DNA of 37,273 nucleotides from an uncultured Ruminococcus sp. (GCA_905233755.1 CAJODM010000017.1:1-37273), one strand, 5' to 3'; shown: positions 7,950-16,550, counted from the first letter of the stretch. The notes: generated by a model from the letters alone, not told the origin. Numbers and translations are program-made.

Positions 7950-8792
7950 ATGTCCCGAGAACTGACCTATCTGCAACAACTCGAGCGCAGCGTGACGAAG
8001 AAGTATCGCCGCGACATCTGGAACAAGTTCATATCCGCCTTGCAGGACTATCGCCTGATCGACGCGGGCGATCGCATCGCCGTGTGTATCTCGGGCGGCA
8101 AGGACAGCATGCTGCTGGCGGTGCTGATGCGGCTGCTGCAGCAGTACTCGAACATCCCGTTCGAGCTTGTGTACCTTGTGATGGATCCGGGCTACAGCCC
8201 CGAGAACCGCCGCCTGATCGAGGAGAACGCCGCGCGGCTCTGCCTGCCGATCGACGTGTTCGACACCGATATCTTCGGGATCGTCGACCGCGCCGAGAAG
8301 TATCCCTGCTACCTGTGCGCGCGGATGCGGCGGGGGCATCTGTACCGCGCCGCTATGGATCGCGGCTGCAACAAGATCGCGCTCGGGCACCATATGAGCG
8401 ACGTCATCGAGACCACCGTCATGTCGATGTTCTACGGCTCCCAGCTGCAGTGTATGGCGCCGCGGCTGAGGTCGTCTCACTTTGAGGGTATGGAGCTGAT
8501 CCGACCGCTGTATCGCGTGCACGAGGACAGCATTTTTGCGTGGCAGCGGTATAACGGGCTGCAGTTTCTGCGGTGCGCCTGCCGCGCGACCGAGAACATC
8601 GCGCTGTGTCCCGACGGCGTCGGCGACAGCAAGCGCGCCGAGGTGAAGGCGCTGCTCAGGGAGCTGAGGCGCTCGAACCCCAATATCGAGAAGAGCATCT
8701 TTCACAGCATCCACGATGTGCACCTCGATACCTTTCCGGGCTATCGCACCCATGGCGAGAAGTACAGCTTTCTCGACCGATATGATGATTGA
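7950..8792 (+). CDS. TtcA/TilS-type PP-loop tRNA-modifying ATPase
   Basis: The 280-residue protein has the ATP-pyrophosphatase PP-loop SGGKDS (residues 48-53), an ALGHHMSDVIET segment, and Cys pairs CYLC (residues 120 and 123) and CAC near residue 208, as in TtcA-like proteins that use an Fe-S cluster to thiolate cytidine in tRNA. AdoMet- or cysteine desulfurase partners are not nearby. AAAGGAG 8 nt before the ATG fixes the start, and a consensus promoter lies 58 bp upstream. The next gene's promoter overlaps its stop codon. Family assignment is firm; the exact modified base is inferred. Confidence 0.82.
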   Translation: MSRELTYLQQLERSVTKKYRRDIWNKFISALQDYRLIDAGDRIAVCISGGKDSMLLAVLMRLLQQYSNIPFELVYLVMDPGYSPENRRLIEENAARLCLPIDVFDTDIFGIVDRAEKYPCYLCARMRRGHLYRAAMDRGCNKIALGHHMSDVIETTVMSMFYGSQLQCMAPRLRSSHFEGMELIRPLYRVHEDSIFAWQRYNGLQFLRCACRATENIALCPDGVGDSKRAEVKALLRELRRSNPNIEKSIFHSIHDVHLDTFPGYRTHGEKYSFLDRYDD

Positions 8793-8817
8793 CTTTTTCG
8801 GGATTTTCGGGTAGAAT
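8789..8817 (+). promoter_or_regulatory. Sigma-A promoter for the HD/STAS-kinase/phosphatase operon
   Basis: TTGACT (8789-8794), a 17-bp spacer and TAGAAT (8812-8817) lie across the stop codon of the preceding gene and 57 bp upstream of the start at 8874. Confidence 0.8.
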
Positions 8818-8873
8818 CTGAGAGAACGGAACGATCCTGCCGACTGTGTTATCGGAAAATGGAGGTATATGCT

Positions 8874-9440
8874 ATGACCGTATTCGAACAGGCGTTAGCG
8901 TTCGCGCTGAACGCCCATGCCGGCCAGACCCGCAAGACCGGCCACACCCCTTATATTCTGCATCCCGCCGAGGTCGCCGCGATCGCGGCGACGCTGACCG
9001 ATGATCCCGAGGTGCTTGCCGCCGCGGTGCTGCACGATACCGTCGAGGACACGGCGATGACGCTCGACGATATCCGCAAGGTGTTCGGCGACAGGGTTGC
9101 CGCTCTCGTTGCCGGCGACACCGAGAACCAGTATGTCGGCACCCCGCGCGAAAAGAGCTGGCGCACCCGCAAGGAGCAGTCCTTCCATCACCTGCGCATT
9201 GCCTCGCACGATGCCAAGATCATCTGGATGGCGGACAAGCTCTCGAACATGCGCTCGTTCTATTCCTTGTATCTCAGCGAGGGTGACGCGATGTGGGAGC
9301 ACTTCAACCAGAAGGACAAGAACGAGCAGCGGTGGTACTACCATACGGTCGCCGAGCTGCTGAAGGAATTTTCGGACACCCCCGCTTATCGTGAGTATAT
9401 GCACCGGATGAACGTGATCTTTGGGGAGGATGTAGCGTGA
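8874..9440 (+). CDS. Stand-alone SpoT-type HD hydrolase (small alarmone hydrolase-like)
   Basis: The 188-residue protein is a single HD domain of the RelA/SpoT type, about the size of small alarmone hydrolases (Mesh1/SAH). It has HAGQTRKTGHTPYILHP near residues 15-31, the metal-binding LHDTVEDT (His-Asp, then Glu-Asp) near residue 60, and WMADKLSNMRS near residue 120. It probably removes the 3' pyrophosphate of (p)ppGpp in an Mn-dependent reaction; no synthetase, TGS or ACT domain is present. The ATG at 8859 is rejected since the GGAGG (8861-8865) lies 8 nt before the ATG at 8874. Its stop overlaps the GTG start of the next gene by 4 nt. Confidence 0.82.
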   Translation: MTVFEQALAFALNAHAGQTRKTGHTPYILHPAEVAAIAATLTDDPEVLAAAVLHDTVEDTAMTLDDIRKVFGDRVAALVAGDTENQYVGTPREKSWRTRKEQSFHHLRIASHDAKIIWMADKLSNMRSFYSLYLSEGDAMWEHFNQKDKNEQRWYYHTVAELLKEFSDTPAYREYMHRMNVIFGEDVA

Positions 9441-10618
9441 AGAACAGCTTTGATAACGGCACGCTGACGTTGTATCCCGAGGGGAGCATCGACACCACCA
9501 ACGTCGCCGCTGTAGAAGAAGATATGAACGCCGTGATCGGACAGCACCAGCCCACGTCTCTGATCCTGAACCTCAAGCAACTTTCCTATATCAGCAGCGC
9601 GGGGCTGCGCGTAGTGCTGAAGCTGCGCCGCCGGTTCGGCGCGAACATCCGCGCCGTCGAGGCGTCACCGCAGGTCTATGAGATCTTTGATATCACGGGA
9701 TTTACCGAGATGCTGCCGGTCGACAAGGCGTACCGCGAGCTGGATGTCACCGGATGCGAGGTCATCGGCGAGGGCGCGAACGGCAAGGTCTACCGTATCG
9801 GCACCGACACGATCGTCAAGGTCTACAAGGACGCCGACTCGCTCGATGAGATCAAGCGTGAGCGCGAGCTCGCCCGCACCGCCTTCGTGCTGGGGATCCC
9901 GACCGCGATTCCCTATGACGTGGTGCGCGTCGGCGATACCTACGGCTCGGTGTTCGAGCTGCTCAGCGCCAAGAGCTTTGCAGAGCTTTTGGCAGAGGAC
10001 GAGAGCCGGGTCGAGTTCATCGCCGAGCGAACTGCGTCGATCGCCAAGATCATCCACTCGACGATCGCTCCGGCGAACCTTCCGTCCCAGCAGGAGACGG
10101 TGCTCTCGTGGGTGGATATCGTCGAGCCGTACTTTACCGAGGAGCAGTATCGAAAGTTCCGCTCGATGGTCGAGCAGCTTCCCGAGGACGGCACGATGTT
10201 ACACGGCGACTTTCATATCAAGAACATCATGCAGCAGGGTGACGATACGCTGCTCATCGACATGGATACCCTGTGCGTGGGTCACCCGCTGTATGAGCTG
10301 GCGTTCATGTATAACGCCTATGTCGGGTTCGGCGTGGTGGATCGGCATGTCATCGAGAACTTCCTCGGCGTCTCTGCCGATACCGCCCGAGCGCTCTGGC
10401 GTCGCACGCTGTCGCTCTACCTTGGTACCGAGGATACCGCTCGGCTCGATGAAGTCGAGGACAAGGCGGCGATCATCGGGCTGCTGCGCGTGATGCGCCG
10501 CTGTATGCGCATCGGCGAGGACAAGACCGAAGAGGGCCGCAAGCTGGTCGCCGCCTGCCACGATAGGATCGCCGACCTGCTTTCGCGGTATGATACACTG
10601 ACTTTTGAGGAGCGGTAG
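9437..10618 (+). CDS. STAS domain fused to an APH-like kinase
   Basis: The 393-residue protein has an anti-sigma-antagonist-type STAS domain (about residues 1-100) with the usual phosphorylatable Ser in YISSAGLRVV, followed by an aminoglycoside-phosphotransferase-like kinase (about 105-393). The kinase keeps a Gly-rich loop GEGANGKVYRIG, the Lys in IVKVY, the catalytic loop HGDFHIKN (near residue 255) and a metal-binding IDMD. All catalytic residues look intact. The GTG start overlaps the previous stop (GTGA) and has GGGGAGGA upstream. STAS plus APH kinase proteins exist in clostridia, but the substrate is unknown; here the next gene is a SpoIIE-type phosphatase, which suggests reversible phosphorylation of the STAS Ser or of a partner. 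Confidence 0.85.
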   Translation: MKNSFDNGTLTLYPEGSIDTTNVAAVEEDMNAVIGQHQPTSLILNLKQLSYISSAGLRVVLKLRRRFGANIRAVEASPQVYEIFDITGFTEMLPVDKAYRELDVTGCEVIGEGANGKVYRIGTDTIVKVYKDADSLDEIKRERELARTAFVLGIPTAIPYDVVRVGDTYGSVFELLSAKSFAELLAEDESRVEFIAERTASIAKIIHSTIAPANLPSQQETVLSWVDIVEPYFTEEQYRKFRSMVEQLPEDGTMLHGDFHIKNIMQQGDDTLLIDMDTLCVGHPLYELAFMYNAYVGFGVVDRHVIENFLGVSADTARALWRRTLSLYLGTEDTARLDEVEDKAAIIGLLRVMRRCMRIGEDKTEEGRKLVAACHDRIADLLSRYDTLTFEER

Positions 10619-10624
10619 AGGGAT

Positions 10625-12274
10625 ATGAAGAGAGACAGACGGCCGCGGCTGCCCGGCCGCTCCGGTATTCGCACGATCATCATCATCGGTATCGTGCTGA
10701 CACTGGTGCTGTTCGCGGCGATGGCGATCATGATCGGCTATGTCCAGTTCTCCGAGAAGCTGACGGCCGAGTTCGAGGATTCTGCCTTCAGGATCGCGCA
10801 TCTTGCCCAGACAGAGGTCAACGTGGATCGGCTCGATGACGATCTGTCGACCGAGGGCAATACGATCGACTACCGCAACGCGTGCTCCGCGCTCCAGAAG
10901 CTGTGCGATAATCTGAACGCCGAGTTCATCTATGTCATACAGCCCGATACGACCGACTATGCTCATATCACCTTTGTCTATAATATCGTCAACACGAACT
11001 CCGAGTTCGATCCCTATGGCATCGGCTATGTCCGCGATACCACCAACGACGAGTACCGCGAGAAGTATCGCCGCCTGTACGAGGGCGTATCGGACGAGGA
11101 GACCGTCGTGCGCGACAAGGGCTATATCGAGACCGGCTCTCACATCACCGCGATGATCGCCCTGCACGGCACGAACGGCGAGACCACCGGCATCCTCTGT
11201 GTCCAGCGCCAGATGGATACGCTGACTGCGGCGCGTCGGGACTACTCGAGACACGTGATCATGACCACGCTGATGTGGATGGTGGTGGTGATAGGGATCT
11301 TCTTCTTCTCGCTGAACCGCGGACTGATACGGCCGCTGATCGAGGTCAAGAAGGAGACCGAACGCTTTGCCGATGAGCCGTCCCTGCCCGAGCCGCTGCT
11401 GTCGGATCGGATCCGGTCGAAGAACGAGATCGGCCAGCTCGCCCGCTCGGTCACCAAGATGGAGACCGATACCCTGAGCTATATCGAGAACCTGACCCGC
11501 GTGACATCCGAGCAGCAGCGCATCGGCACCGAGCTGGAGCTGGCTGCCGGCATCCAGCAGGGGATGCTGAACGACACGTTCCCCGAGCATCCCGCGTTCG
11601 ATATCTTTGCGACGATGGACCCCGCCAAGGAGGTCGGCGGCGACTTCTATGACTTCTATATGATCGACGACGATCATCTGGCGTTGGTGATGGCGGACGT
11701 ATCCGGCAAGGGCGTTCCCGCCGCGCTGTTCATGACGATATCGAAGATCCTCATCTCCGATACAGTAGCCATGACGGTGCTTTCGCCGAGCGAGGTGTTG
11801 CGCCAGGTCAACGAGCGCATCTGTCAGAACAACAAGCTCGATATGTTCGTGACCGTATGGCTCGGGATCCTCGAGCTTTCTACCGGCAAGCTCACCGCCG
11901 CGAACGCCGGTCACGAGTATCCGGCTGTACAGCATCACGGCGGGCCGTTCGAGCTGCTGCGTGACAAGCACGGGTTTGTCATCGGCGGGATGAGCGGGGT
12001 GCGGTATCGCGACTATGAGCTAGAGCTCGAGCCGGGCGACGCGGTGTTCCTCTATACCGACGGCATCGCCGAGGCACAGAACGCCCATGGCGAGCTGTTC
12101 GGCACCGATAGGATGATCGACGCGCTGAACCGTCAGAGCGACGCTGACCCTAAGGAGATCCTCACGCACATGAGGGACGCGGTCGATACCTTTGTTGGCC
12201 AAGCGCCCCAGTTCGATGATATGACGGCGCTCTGCCTGCGCTATAAGGGCGCCTCGGACACATCCGCATCCTGA
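10625..12274 (+). CDS. Membrane PP2C-type phosphatase (SpoIIE/RsbU family) with HAMP domain
   Basis: The 549-residue protein has a transmembrane helix near residues 17-38, an extracytoplasmic region of about 165 residues, a second helix near 208-228, a HAMP-like linker, a short coiled coil and a SpoIIE-type phosphatase domain (about 310-549). Phosphatase motifs include AAGIQQGMLN, EVGGDFYDFY, MADVSGKGVPAALFM, GHEYP, YTDGIAEAQ and DDMTALCLR, with the metal-binding Asp residues present. In RsbU/SpoIIE systems this enzyme dephosphorylates a STAS protein; the upstream STAS-kinase fusion is the obvious partner. Seven nucleotides separate it from that gene. A strong terminator follows. Confidence 0.9.
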   Translation: MKRDRRPRLPGRSGIRTIIIIGIVLTLVLFAAMAIMIGYVQFSEKLTAEFEDSAFRIAHLAQTEVNVDRLDDDLSTEGNTIDYRNACSALQKLCDNLNAEFIYVIQPDTTDYAHITFVYNIVNTNSEFDPYGIGYVRDTTNDEYREKYRRLYEGVSDEETVVRDKGYIETGSHITAMIALHGTNGETTGILCVQRQMDTLTAARRDYSRHVIMTTLMWMVVVIGIFFFSLNRGLIRPLIEVKKETERFADEPSLPEPLLSDRIRSKNEIGQLARSVTKMETDTLSYIENLTRVTSEQQRIGTELELAAGIQQGMLNDTFPEHPAFDIFATMDPAKEVGGDFYDFYMIDDDHLALVMADVSGKGVPAALFMTISKILISDTVAMTVLSPSEVLRQVNERICQNNKLDMFVTVWLGILELSTGKLTAANAGHEYPAVQHHGGPFELLRDKHGFVIGGMSGVRYRDYELELEPGDAVFLYTDGIAEAQNAHGELFGTDRMIDALNRQSDADPKEILTHMRDAVDTFVGQAPQFDDMTALCLRYKGASDTSAS

Positions 12275-12289
12275 CACGATTATACGACA

Positions 12290-12319
12290 GAGGACGGCGA
12301 CATAGCCGTCCTCCTTTTT
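12290..12319 (+). terminator. Intrinsic terminator after the phosphatase gene
   Basis: A 9-bp perfect stem (12290-12298 with 12305-12313), loop GACATA, followed by CTTTTTCTT. Confidence 0.9.
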
Positions 12320-12348
12320 CTTCCGTGATGCTTTATCGGTTTAAAGTA

Positions 12349-12377
12349 TTGACTTATTCGACTTTTTCTGCTACAAT
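12349..12377 (+). promoter_or_regulatory. Sigma-A promoter for the ABC importer operon
   Basis: TTGACT (12349-12354), a 17-bp spacer and TACAAT (12372-12377), 37 bp before the permease start. Confidence 0.8.
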
Positions 12378-12413
12378 ATTTAGTCGGAAATTTATGACGA
12401 AATGGTGAAGTGT

Positions 12414-13394
12414 ATGAATGCTATTGTATCGTATTTCTCGTCCCTGAACCCGATGTCGCTGCTGGCACAGCTTCCCGGCAACATCGCTCAGGGCATCATC
12501 TGGGGGATCATGGCGCTGGGGCTGTTCATCACCTACAAGCTGCTGGACTTTGCCGATCTGTCGGTAGACGGATCGTTTGCGACCGGCGGCGCGGTGACGG
12601 CGGTGCTGGTGATCGCCGGCGTGCCGGTGTGGATCGCCGTAGCGGTATCGCTGATCGCGGGGATCATCGCGGGGCTTGTGACAGGGTTTTTGCATACCGT
12701 GCTGGGGATCCCCGGGATCCTCGCCGGTATCCTGACCCAGATCGCGCTCTACTCGGTGAATCTGAACATCATGGGCAAGTCGAACATCCCCATCAGCTAC
12801 CGGAACTATCAGCTGGTGCTGTCGGCGAGCGATATCACCGCCGCGATCTTCATCGGGCTGGTGTTCGCGGTCGTGATCATCGCGCTGATGTATTGGTACT
12901 TCGGCACCGAGCAGGGCTCGTCGATCCGCGCTACCGGCTCGAACCCCGCGATGTCGCGCGCACAGGGCATCAACATCAACGTCACGAAGGTGATCGCCCT
13001 CTCGATCTCGAACGGGCTGGTCGCGCTGTCGGGCTCACTGTTTTCCCAGTATCAGGGATTCGCTGATATCAACATGGGGCGCGGCGCGATCGTCATCGGG
13101 CTGGCGGCCGTCATCATCGGCGCGGTCATCGGCGAGGCGTTCTTCAAGAAAGGGATGAACTTTGTCGTCCGGCTGTCGTTCGTCGTGGTCGGCGCTATCC
13201 TGTACTATATCGCGATGGGGCTGGTGTTGTGGCTGAAGATGCCCACCGACGATACCAAGCTGTTCACCGCGGTGGTGGTCGCCATCTTCTTGGCGGTGCC
13301 CTACCTGCAGGAACGCTCGCGCAACTCGTTCAAGAAGGTTGCGAAGCAGAACCTGAAGAAACTGTTGACATGGGAGGACAGCACCGATGCTTGA
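12414..13394 (+). CDS. ABC importer permease (BPD_transp_2 type, tryptophan/tyrosine-like importer)
   Basis: The 326-residue protein has about eight hydrophobic segments and the GLFITYKLLDFADLSVDGSF region typical of permeases partnered with PF04392 substrate-binding proteins, such as the streptococcal tryptophan importer TrpXYZ. The EAFF/FKKG loop near residue 245 could be the ATPase-coupling helix. The start at 12414 has GGTGAA 6 nt upstream; the ATG at 12402 is in frame and cannot be ruled out. Its last 8 nt overlap the ATPase gene, so they are translationally coupled. The ligand is not determined by the sequence. Confidence 0.85.
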   Translation: MNAIVSYFSSLNPMSLLAQLPGNIAQGIIWGIMALGLFITYKLLDFADLSVDGSFATGGAVTAVLVIAGVPVWIAVAVSLIAGIIAGLVTGFLHTVLGIPGILAGILTQIALYSVNLNIMGKSNIPISYRNYQLVLSASDITAAIFIGLVFAVVIIALMYWYFGTEQGSSIRATGSNPAMSRAQGININVTKVIALSISNGLVALSGSLFSQYQGFADINMGRGAIVIGLAAVIIGAVIGEAFFKKGMNFVVRLSFVVVGAILYYIAMGLVLWLKMPTDDTKLFTAVVVAIFLAVPYLQERSRNSFKKVAKQNLKKLLTWEDSTDA

Positions 13395-14184
13395 ACTGAT
13401 CGACATCCACAAGACGTTTAACAGGGGCACCGTCAACGAGAAGGTCGCCCTCGACGGCGTGAGCTTGAAGCTCATGGACGGCGATTTCTGTACCGTGATC
13501 GGCGGCAACGGCGCCGGCAAGTCCACCCTCCTGAACGCGATCGCCGGCGTGTGGCCGGTCGACGAGGGAGCGGTGCTGATCGACGGCAAGGATATCTCTG
13601 CGCTGCCGGAGCACCAGCGCGCGCCGTATCTTGGGCGCGTGTTCCAGGACCCGAAGATGGGCACCGTGTCGGATATGGGGATCGACGAGAACCTCGCGAT
13701 CGCCGCCCGCCGCGGACAGCGCCGCGGGCTGAGCTGGGGCGTCACCAAGGCGGAGCGCGAGGCATATGTCGGGATGCTCAGGGAGTTCGACCTGGGGCTC
13801 GAGGAGCGCATGACGACGAAGGTAGGGCTGCTCTCGGGCGGTCAGCGTCAGGCGATCACCCTGCTCATGGCGACCATCAAGAAGCCGCAGCTGCTGCTCC
13901 TTGACGAGCACACCGCCGCGCTCGATCCCAAGACCGCCGCCAAGGTGCTCGAGCTGTCCGACAAGATCATCACCGAGCACCGCCTGACCGCGCTGATGGT
14001 GACCCATAACATGAAGGACGCCATCACCCACGGCAACCGCCTGATCATGATGAGCGACGGCAAGATCATCCTCGATATCGCCGGCGAAGAGAAGCGGTCG
14101 CTGACCGTCAAGGATTTGCTCAGAAAGTTCGAGGAGGTCTCGGGCTCCCAGCTCGAGAACGACCGGATGCTGCTCTCTGAGTAG
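13387..14184 (+). CDS. ABC importer ATP-binding protein
   Basis: The 265-residue protein has Walker A GGNGAGKST (from residue 39), a Q-loop VFQDP, signature LSGGQRQ (near residue 149), Walker B LLLLDEHTAALD and a switch His in MVTHN. It pairs with the overlapping permease gene and the lipoprotein at 15229. GGGAGG lies 10 nt before the ATG. Length and motifs are ordinary for the family that energises PF04392-type importers. Confidence 0.93.
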   Translation: MLELIDIHKTFNRGTVNEKVALDGVSLKLMDGDFCTVIGGNGAGKSTLLNAIAGVWPVDEGAVLIDGKDISALPEHQRAPYLGRVFQDPKMGTVSDMGIDENLAIAARRGQRRGLSWGVTKAEREAYVGMLREFDLGLEERMTTKVGLLSGGQRQAITLLMATIKKPQLLLLDEHTAALDPKTAAKVLELSDKIITEHRLTALMVTHNMKDAITHGNRLIMMSDGKIILDIAGEEKRSLTVKDLLRKFEEVSGSQLENDRMLLSE

Positions 14185-14211
14185 CATCATTTGTAGAAAG
14201 GATAGGATGAT

Positions 14212-15030
14212 ATGCAGGATGAGAGGAACCGGTCGCTCCCGCTGAGGAGCGTAGCGAACGCCCGCGAGCTGGGCGGTTATCCCGCCTGTGACGGACGGCA
14301 TGTCCGCAGCGGGCTGCTGCTCAGGACGGCGCACCTCGGTGATATCTGTGCAAAGGATATTGGGGTGCTGACCGACCGGTATCATGTCGAGACCGTCATC
14401 GACTTTCGCATGGAGATGGAGATGAAAGGGTTCGAAGACCCCGCCGTTGACGGCGTTCGCTATCATCACCTCGACGTGATCGATCTTCAGATGCTGCCCG
14501 ATATAAAAGGGTCCGAGGATATCGACTTTGGCCGAATGAACCTAGCCGAGATGGTGCGCTTCTCCGAGATGGCGGGGATGATGGACGAGCGGATGTATAT
14601 CGGGTTTCTGTCCAACGAGAAGGGCAAGAGGGCGTTCGAGCGGTTCTTCCGTATCCTGCTCGATGCGTCGCCCGACCGCGCCGTGCTGTGGCATTGTACC
14701 GGCGGCAAGGATCGTACCGGTATCGCCGCGATGCTGCTGCTGTCGGTATTCGGATCGGATGAGGAGACGATCCTCTATGACTATCTGCTCACCAACCGCT
14801 ATAACGCCGCGCGGATCGCCGGCACCAAGCAACACCTCCATGCGGCGGGATATGACGACGCCTTCTGTGAGAAGGCGGTGCTCCTGTTCGACGGGGTGGA
14901 CGAGCGATATATGCGCCGTGCGCTGGCGTTCCTGAATCAGCGGTACGGCTCGGTTCTCGGCTATATCCGCGACGAGCTGGGGATATCGGATGACGAGATG
15001 GACACGCTCAGGGCAAAGTACCTTGCCTGA
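14212..15030 (+). CDS. Tyrosine/dual-specificity phosphatase-like protein (Y_phosphatase3 type)
   Basis: The 272-residue protein has the N-terminal NARELGGYPACDGRHVRSG region and GLLLRTAHL of the bacterial tyrosine phosphatase family PF13350, VIDFRMEMEM (general-acid region), and the catalytic P-loop HCTGGKDRTG with Cys162 and Arg168. Such enzymes act on phosphotyrosine or phosphoinositide-like substrates. It lies 27 nt after the ABC ATPase and before the substrate-binding lipoprotein, inside an otherwise standard importer operon. The link to transport is unexplained. A strong terminator follows. Confidence 0.87.
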   Translation: MQDERNRSLPLRSVANARELGGYPACDGRHVRSGLLLRTAHLGDICAKDIGVLTDRYHVETVIDFRMEMEMKGFEDPAVDGVRYHHLDVIDLQMLPDIKGSEDIDFGRMNLAEMVRFSEMAGMMDERMYIGFLSNEKGKRAFERFFRILLDASPDRAVLWHCTGGKDRTGIAAMLLLSVFGSDEETILYDYLLTNRYNAARIAGTKQHLHAAGYDDAFCEKAVLLFDGVDERYMRRALAFLNQRYGSVLGYIRDELGISDDEMDTLRAKYLA

Positions 15031-15047
15031 CAGGAAAGAATAGAAGA

Positions 15048-15086
15048 AGGGTTATTATTCTGCATTAGAATAATAACCCTGGTTTT
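15048..15086 (+). terminator. Intrinsic terminator before the substrate-binding lipoprotein gene
   Basis: A 13-bp perfect stem (15048-15060 with 15068-15080) followed by GGTTTTTT. It splits the importer operon so that the lipoprotein is driven mostly by its own promoter. Confidence 0.92.
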
Positions 15087-15130
15087 TTCGAAAAAATTCT
15101 GAAAAAATTGGATAAAAATTCGAAAAACTA

Positions 15131-15159
15131 TTGAAAAACCGTCCCTGAAACGGTATAAT
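15131..15159 (+). promoter_or_regulatory. Sigma-A promoter for the substrate-binding lipoprotein, with possible operator
   Basis: TTGAAA (15131-15136), a 17-bp spacer and TATAAT (15154-15159) follow an A/T-rich UP-element-like stretch. Just downstream an inverted repeat TTTAGGT (15162-15168) / ACCTAAA (15182-15188) covers the expected start site and could be an operator or a 5' mRNA hairpin. Confidence 0.85.
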
Positions 15160-15228
15160 ACTTTAGGTTTATCGCTTTAATACCTAAAAGCGGCAAAGTA
15201 TCAAAACACGATTTGGGAGGAAATCAGA

Positions 15229-16230
15229 ATGACCAAAAGAATCATCGCTCTCGTACTTGCGCTGATGATGACCGCGGCTGTTGTTGCCGGATGCTCCGGC
15301 TCGACCTCGACCGCGACCGCCGATGAGGCGAACGCTGCCGATACCGCCAAGACCTATAACATCGGTATCTGCCAGTTGGTGCAGCACGTCGCGCTCGACG
15401 CTGCGACCCAGGGCTTCAAGGACTATCTGACCGAGCAGCTCGGCGACGCCGTTACCTTTAACGAGCAGAACGCCCAGGGCGACTCGGCTACCTGTACCAC
15501 TATCGCAAACCAGTTCGTCGCCGATAACGTTGATTTGATCCTCGGCAACGCGACCCCCGCGCTGCAGGCAGCGTTCACCGCGACCGCCGATATCCCCGTG
15601 CTCGGCACATCGATCACCGACTATGGCACTGCGCTGGATATCGCCGACTGGACGGGTGTGTCGGGCTTCAACGTATCCGGTACCTCTGATCTCGCGCCCC
15701 TGGACGGCCAGGCCGAGATTCTCAACGAGCTGTTCCCCGATGCCAAGACCGTCGGTCTGCTCTACTGCTCTGCCGAGCCGAACAGCAAGTACCAGTGCGA
15801 CACCATCTCCGGCTATCTGGAGGGCTACGGCTATGAGCTGAAGACCTACACCTTCTCTGATTCGAACGATATCGCCGCGGTCGTGACCTCGGCGTGCGAG
15901 GAGGTCGACGTGATCTATATCCCGACCGATAACTCTGCCGCGTCCAACACCGGTATCATCGACAACATCGCCCTCGAGAAGAAGATCCCGATCATCACCG
16001 GCGAAGAGGGCATCTGCTCCGGATGCGGGGTTGCGACCCTGTCGATCGACTACTATGACCTGGGCTATACCACCGGCAAGATGGCATATGACATCCTTGT
16101 CAACGGTGCCGATGTATCCGCTATGGAGGTTCAGTTCGCCGCTGCCACCACCAAGAAGTATGACGCCGCGCGCGCTGCTGCGTTCGATCTCGAGATCCCC
16201 GAGGACTATGTCGCGATTGAGACAGAATAA
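15229..16230 (+). CDS. ABC importer substrate-binding lipoprotein (PF04392 family)
   Basis: The 333-residue protein has a lipoprotein signal peptide with lipobox VAGC (Cys22) and a two-lobed type I periplasmic-binding fold of the ABC_sub_bind family: YNIGICQLVQHVALDAATQGF, IANQFVADNVDLILGNATPA, KTVGLLYCSAEPNS, IYIPTDNSAAS. It is the ligand-binding part of the importer at 12414-14184; members in streptococci bind tryptophan, others tyrosine or other compounds. GGGAGG lies 8 nt before the ATG. Its own strong promoter would give the excess of binding protein usual in such systems. Confidence 0.92.
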   Translation: MTKRIIALVLALMMTAAVVAGCSGSTSTATADEANAADTAKTYNIGICQLVQHVALDAATQGFKDYLTEQLGDAVTFNEQNAQGDSATCTTIANQFVADNVDLILGNATPALQAAFTATADIPVLGTSITDYGTALDIADWTGVSGFNVSGTSDLAPLDGQAEILNELFPDAKTVGLLYCSAEPNSKYQCDTISGYLEGYGYELKTYTFSDSNDIAAVVTSACEEVDVIYIPTDNSAASNTGIIDNIALEKKIPIITGEEGICSGCGVATLSIDYYDLGYTTGKMAYDILVNGADVSAMEVQFAAATTKKYDAARAAAFDLEIPEDYVAIETE

Positions 16231-16255
16231 TTCTAAATAAGAAATAAAATTCACC

Positions 16256-16289
16256 GGGAGGCGCTTGTGACAAAGTTGCCTCCCTTTTT
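16256..16289 (+). terminator. Intrinsic terminator after the lipoprotein gene
   Basis: Stem GGGAGGC (16256-16262) with GCCTCCC (16278-16284), 15-nt loop, followed by TTTTTC. Confidence 0.85.
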
Positions 16290-16506
16290 CTTTATTGGGA
16301 ACAGCTCCGGTTTGACCCGTCGTTTTGCCAAAGGTCGCTGTCACGACGTTTATATATCGGGAATAGGTGCCGCATCACGCCGAATGTTGCTTTGGAAACG
16401 GCTCGTTTGTTACACAGTCAAAGGATGGACATGCCGCCGATCTTGCAAAAGCATTCATCCTATCCGCGATAGCGCATAGCGAGCTTTCTTGTCAGCTTAC
16501 TCTTCT

Positions 16507-16535
16507 GTGAAAAATATGTTGCAAAAATGTATAAA
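16507..16535 (+). promoter_or_regulatory. Tentative promoter for the structured element
   Basis: A weak -35 (GTGAAA, 16507-16512), a 17-bp spacer and TATAAA (16530-16535) would start transcription near 16542, just before the long inverted repeat at 16551. The -35 matches poorly, so this is only a suggestion. The stretch 16290-16500 shows no gene or clear signal. Confidence 0.35.
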
Positions 16536-16550
16536 GTATGTTCCATGATA

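Noticed and set aside
7701..8753. N-terminal extension of the glycerophosphotransferase frame up to 8753
   Set aside because: It would cross the promoter and the opposite TtcA-like gene; a good ribosome binding site supports the start at 7700.
10199..11971. 590-codon open frame on the minus strand opposite the STAS-kinase and phosphatase genes
   Set aside because: It is an antisense shadow of GC-rich coding sequence: Arg/His/Leu-rich, with no domain, and the plus strand carries clear motifs throughout.
15184..16344. 386-codon minus-strand frame opposite the substrate-binding lipoprotein
   Set aside because: It runs across the promoter and terminator of the real gene and has Gly/Val/Asp-rich shadow composition.
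16267..16479. 70-codon frame in the gap after the lipoprotein gene
   Set aside because: It starts inside a terminator hairpin, has no ribosome binding site and no similarity to known proteins.
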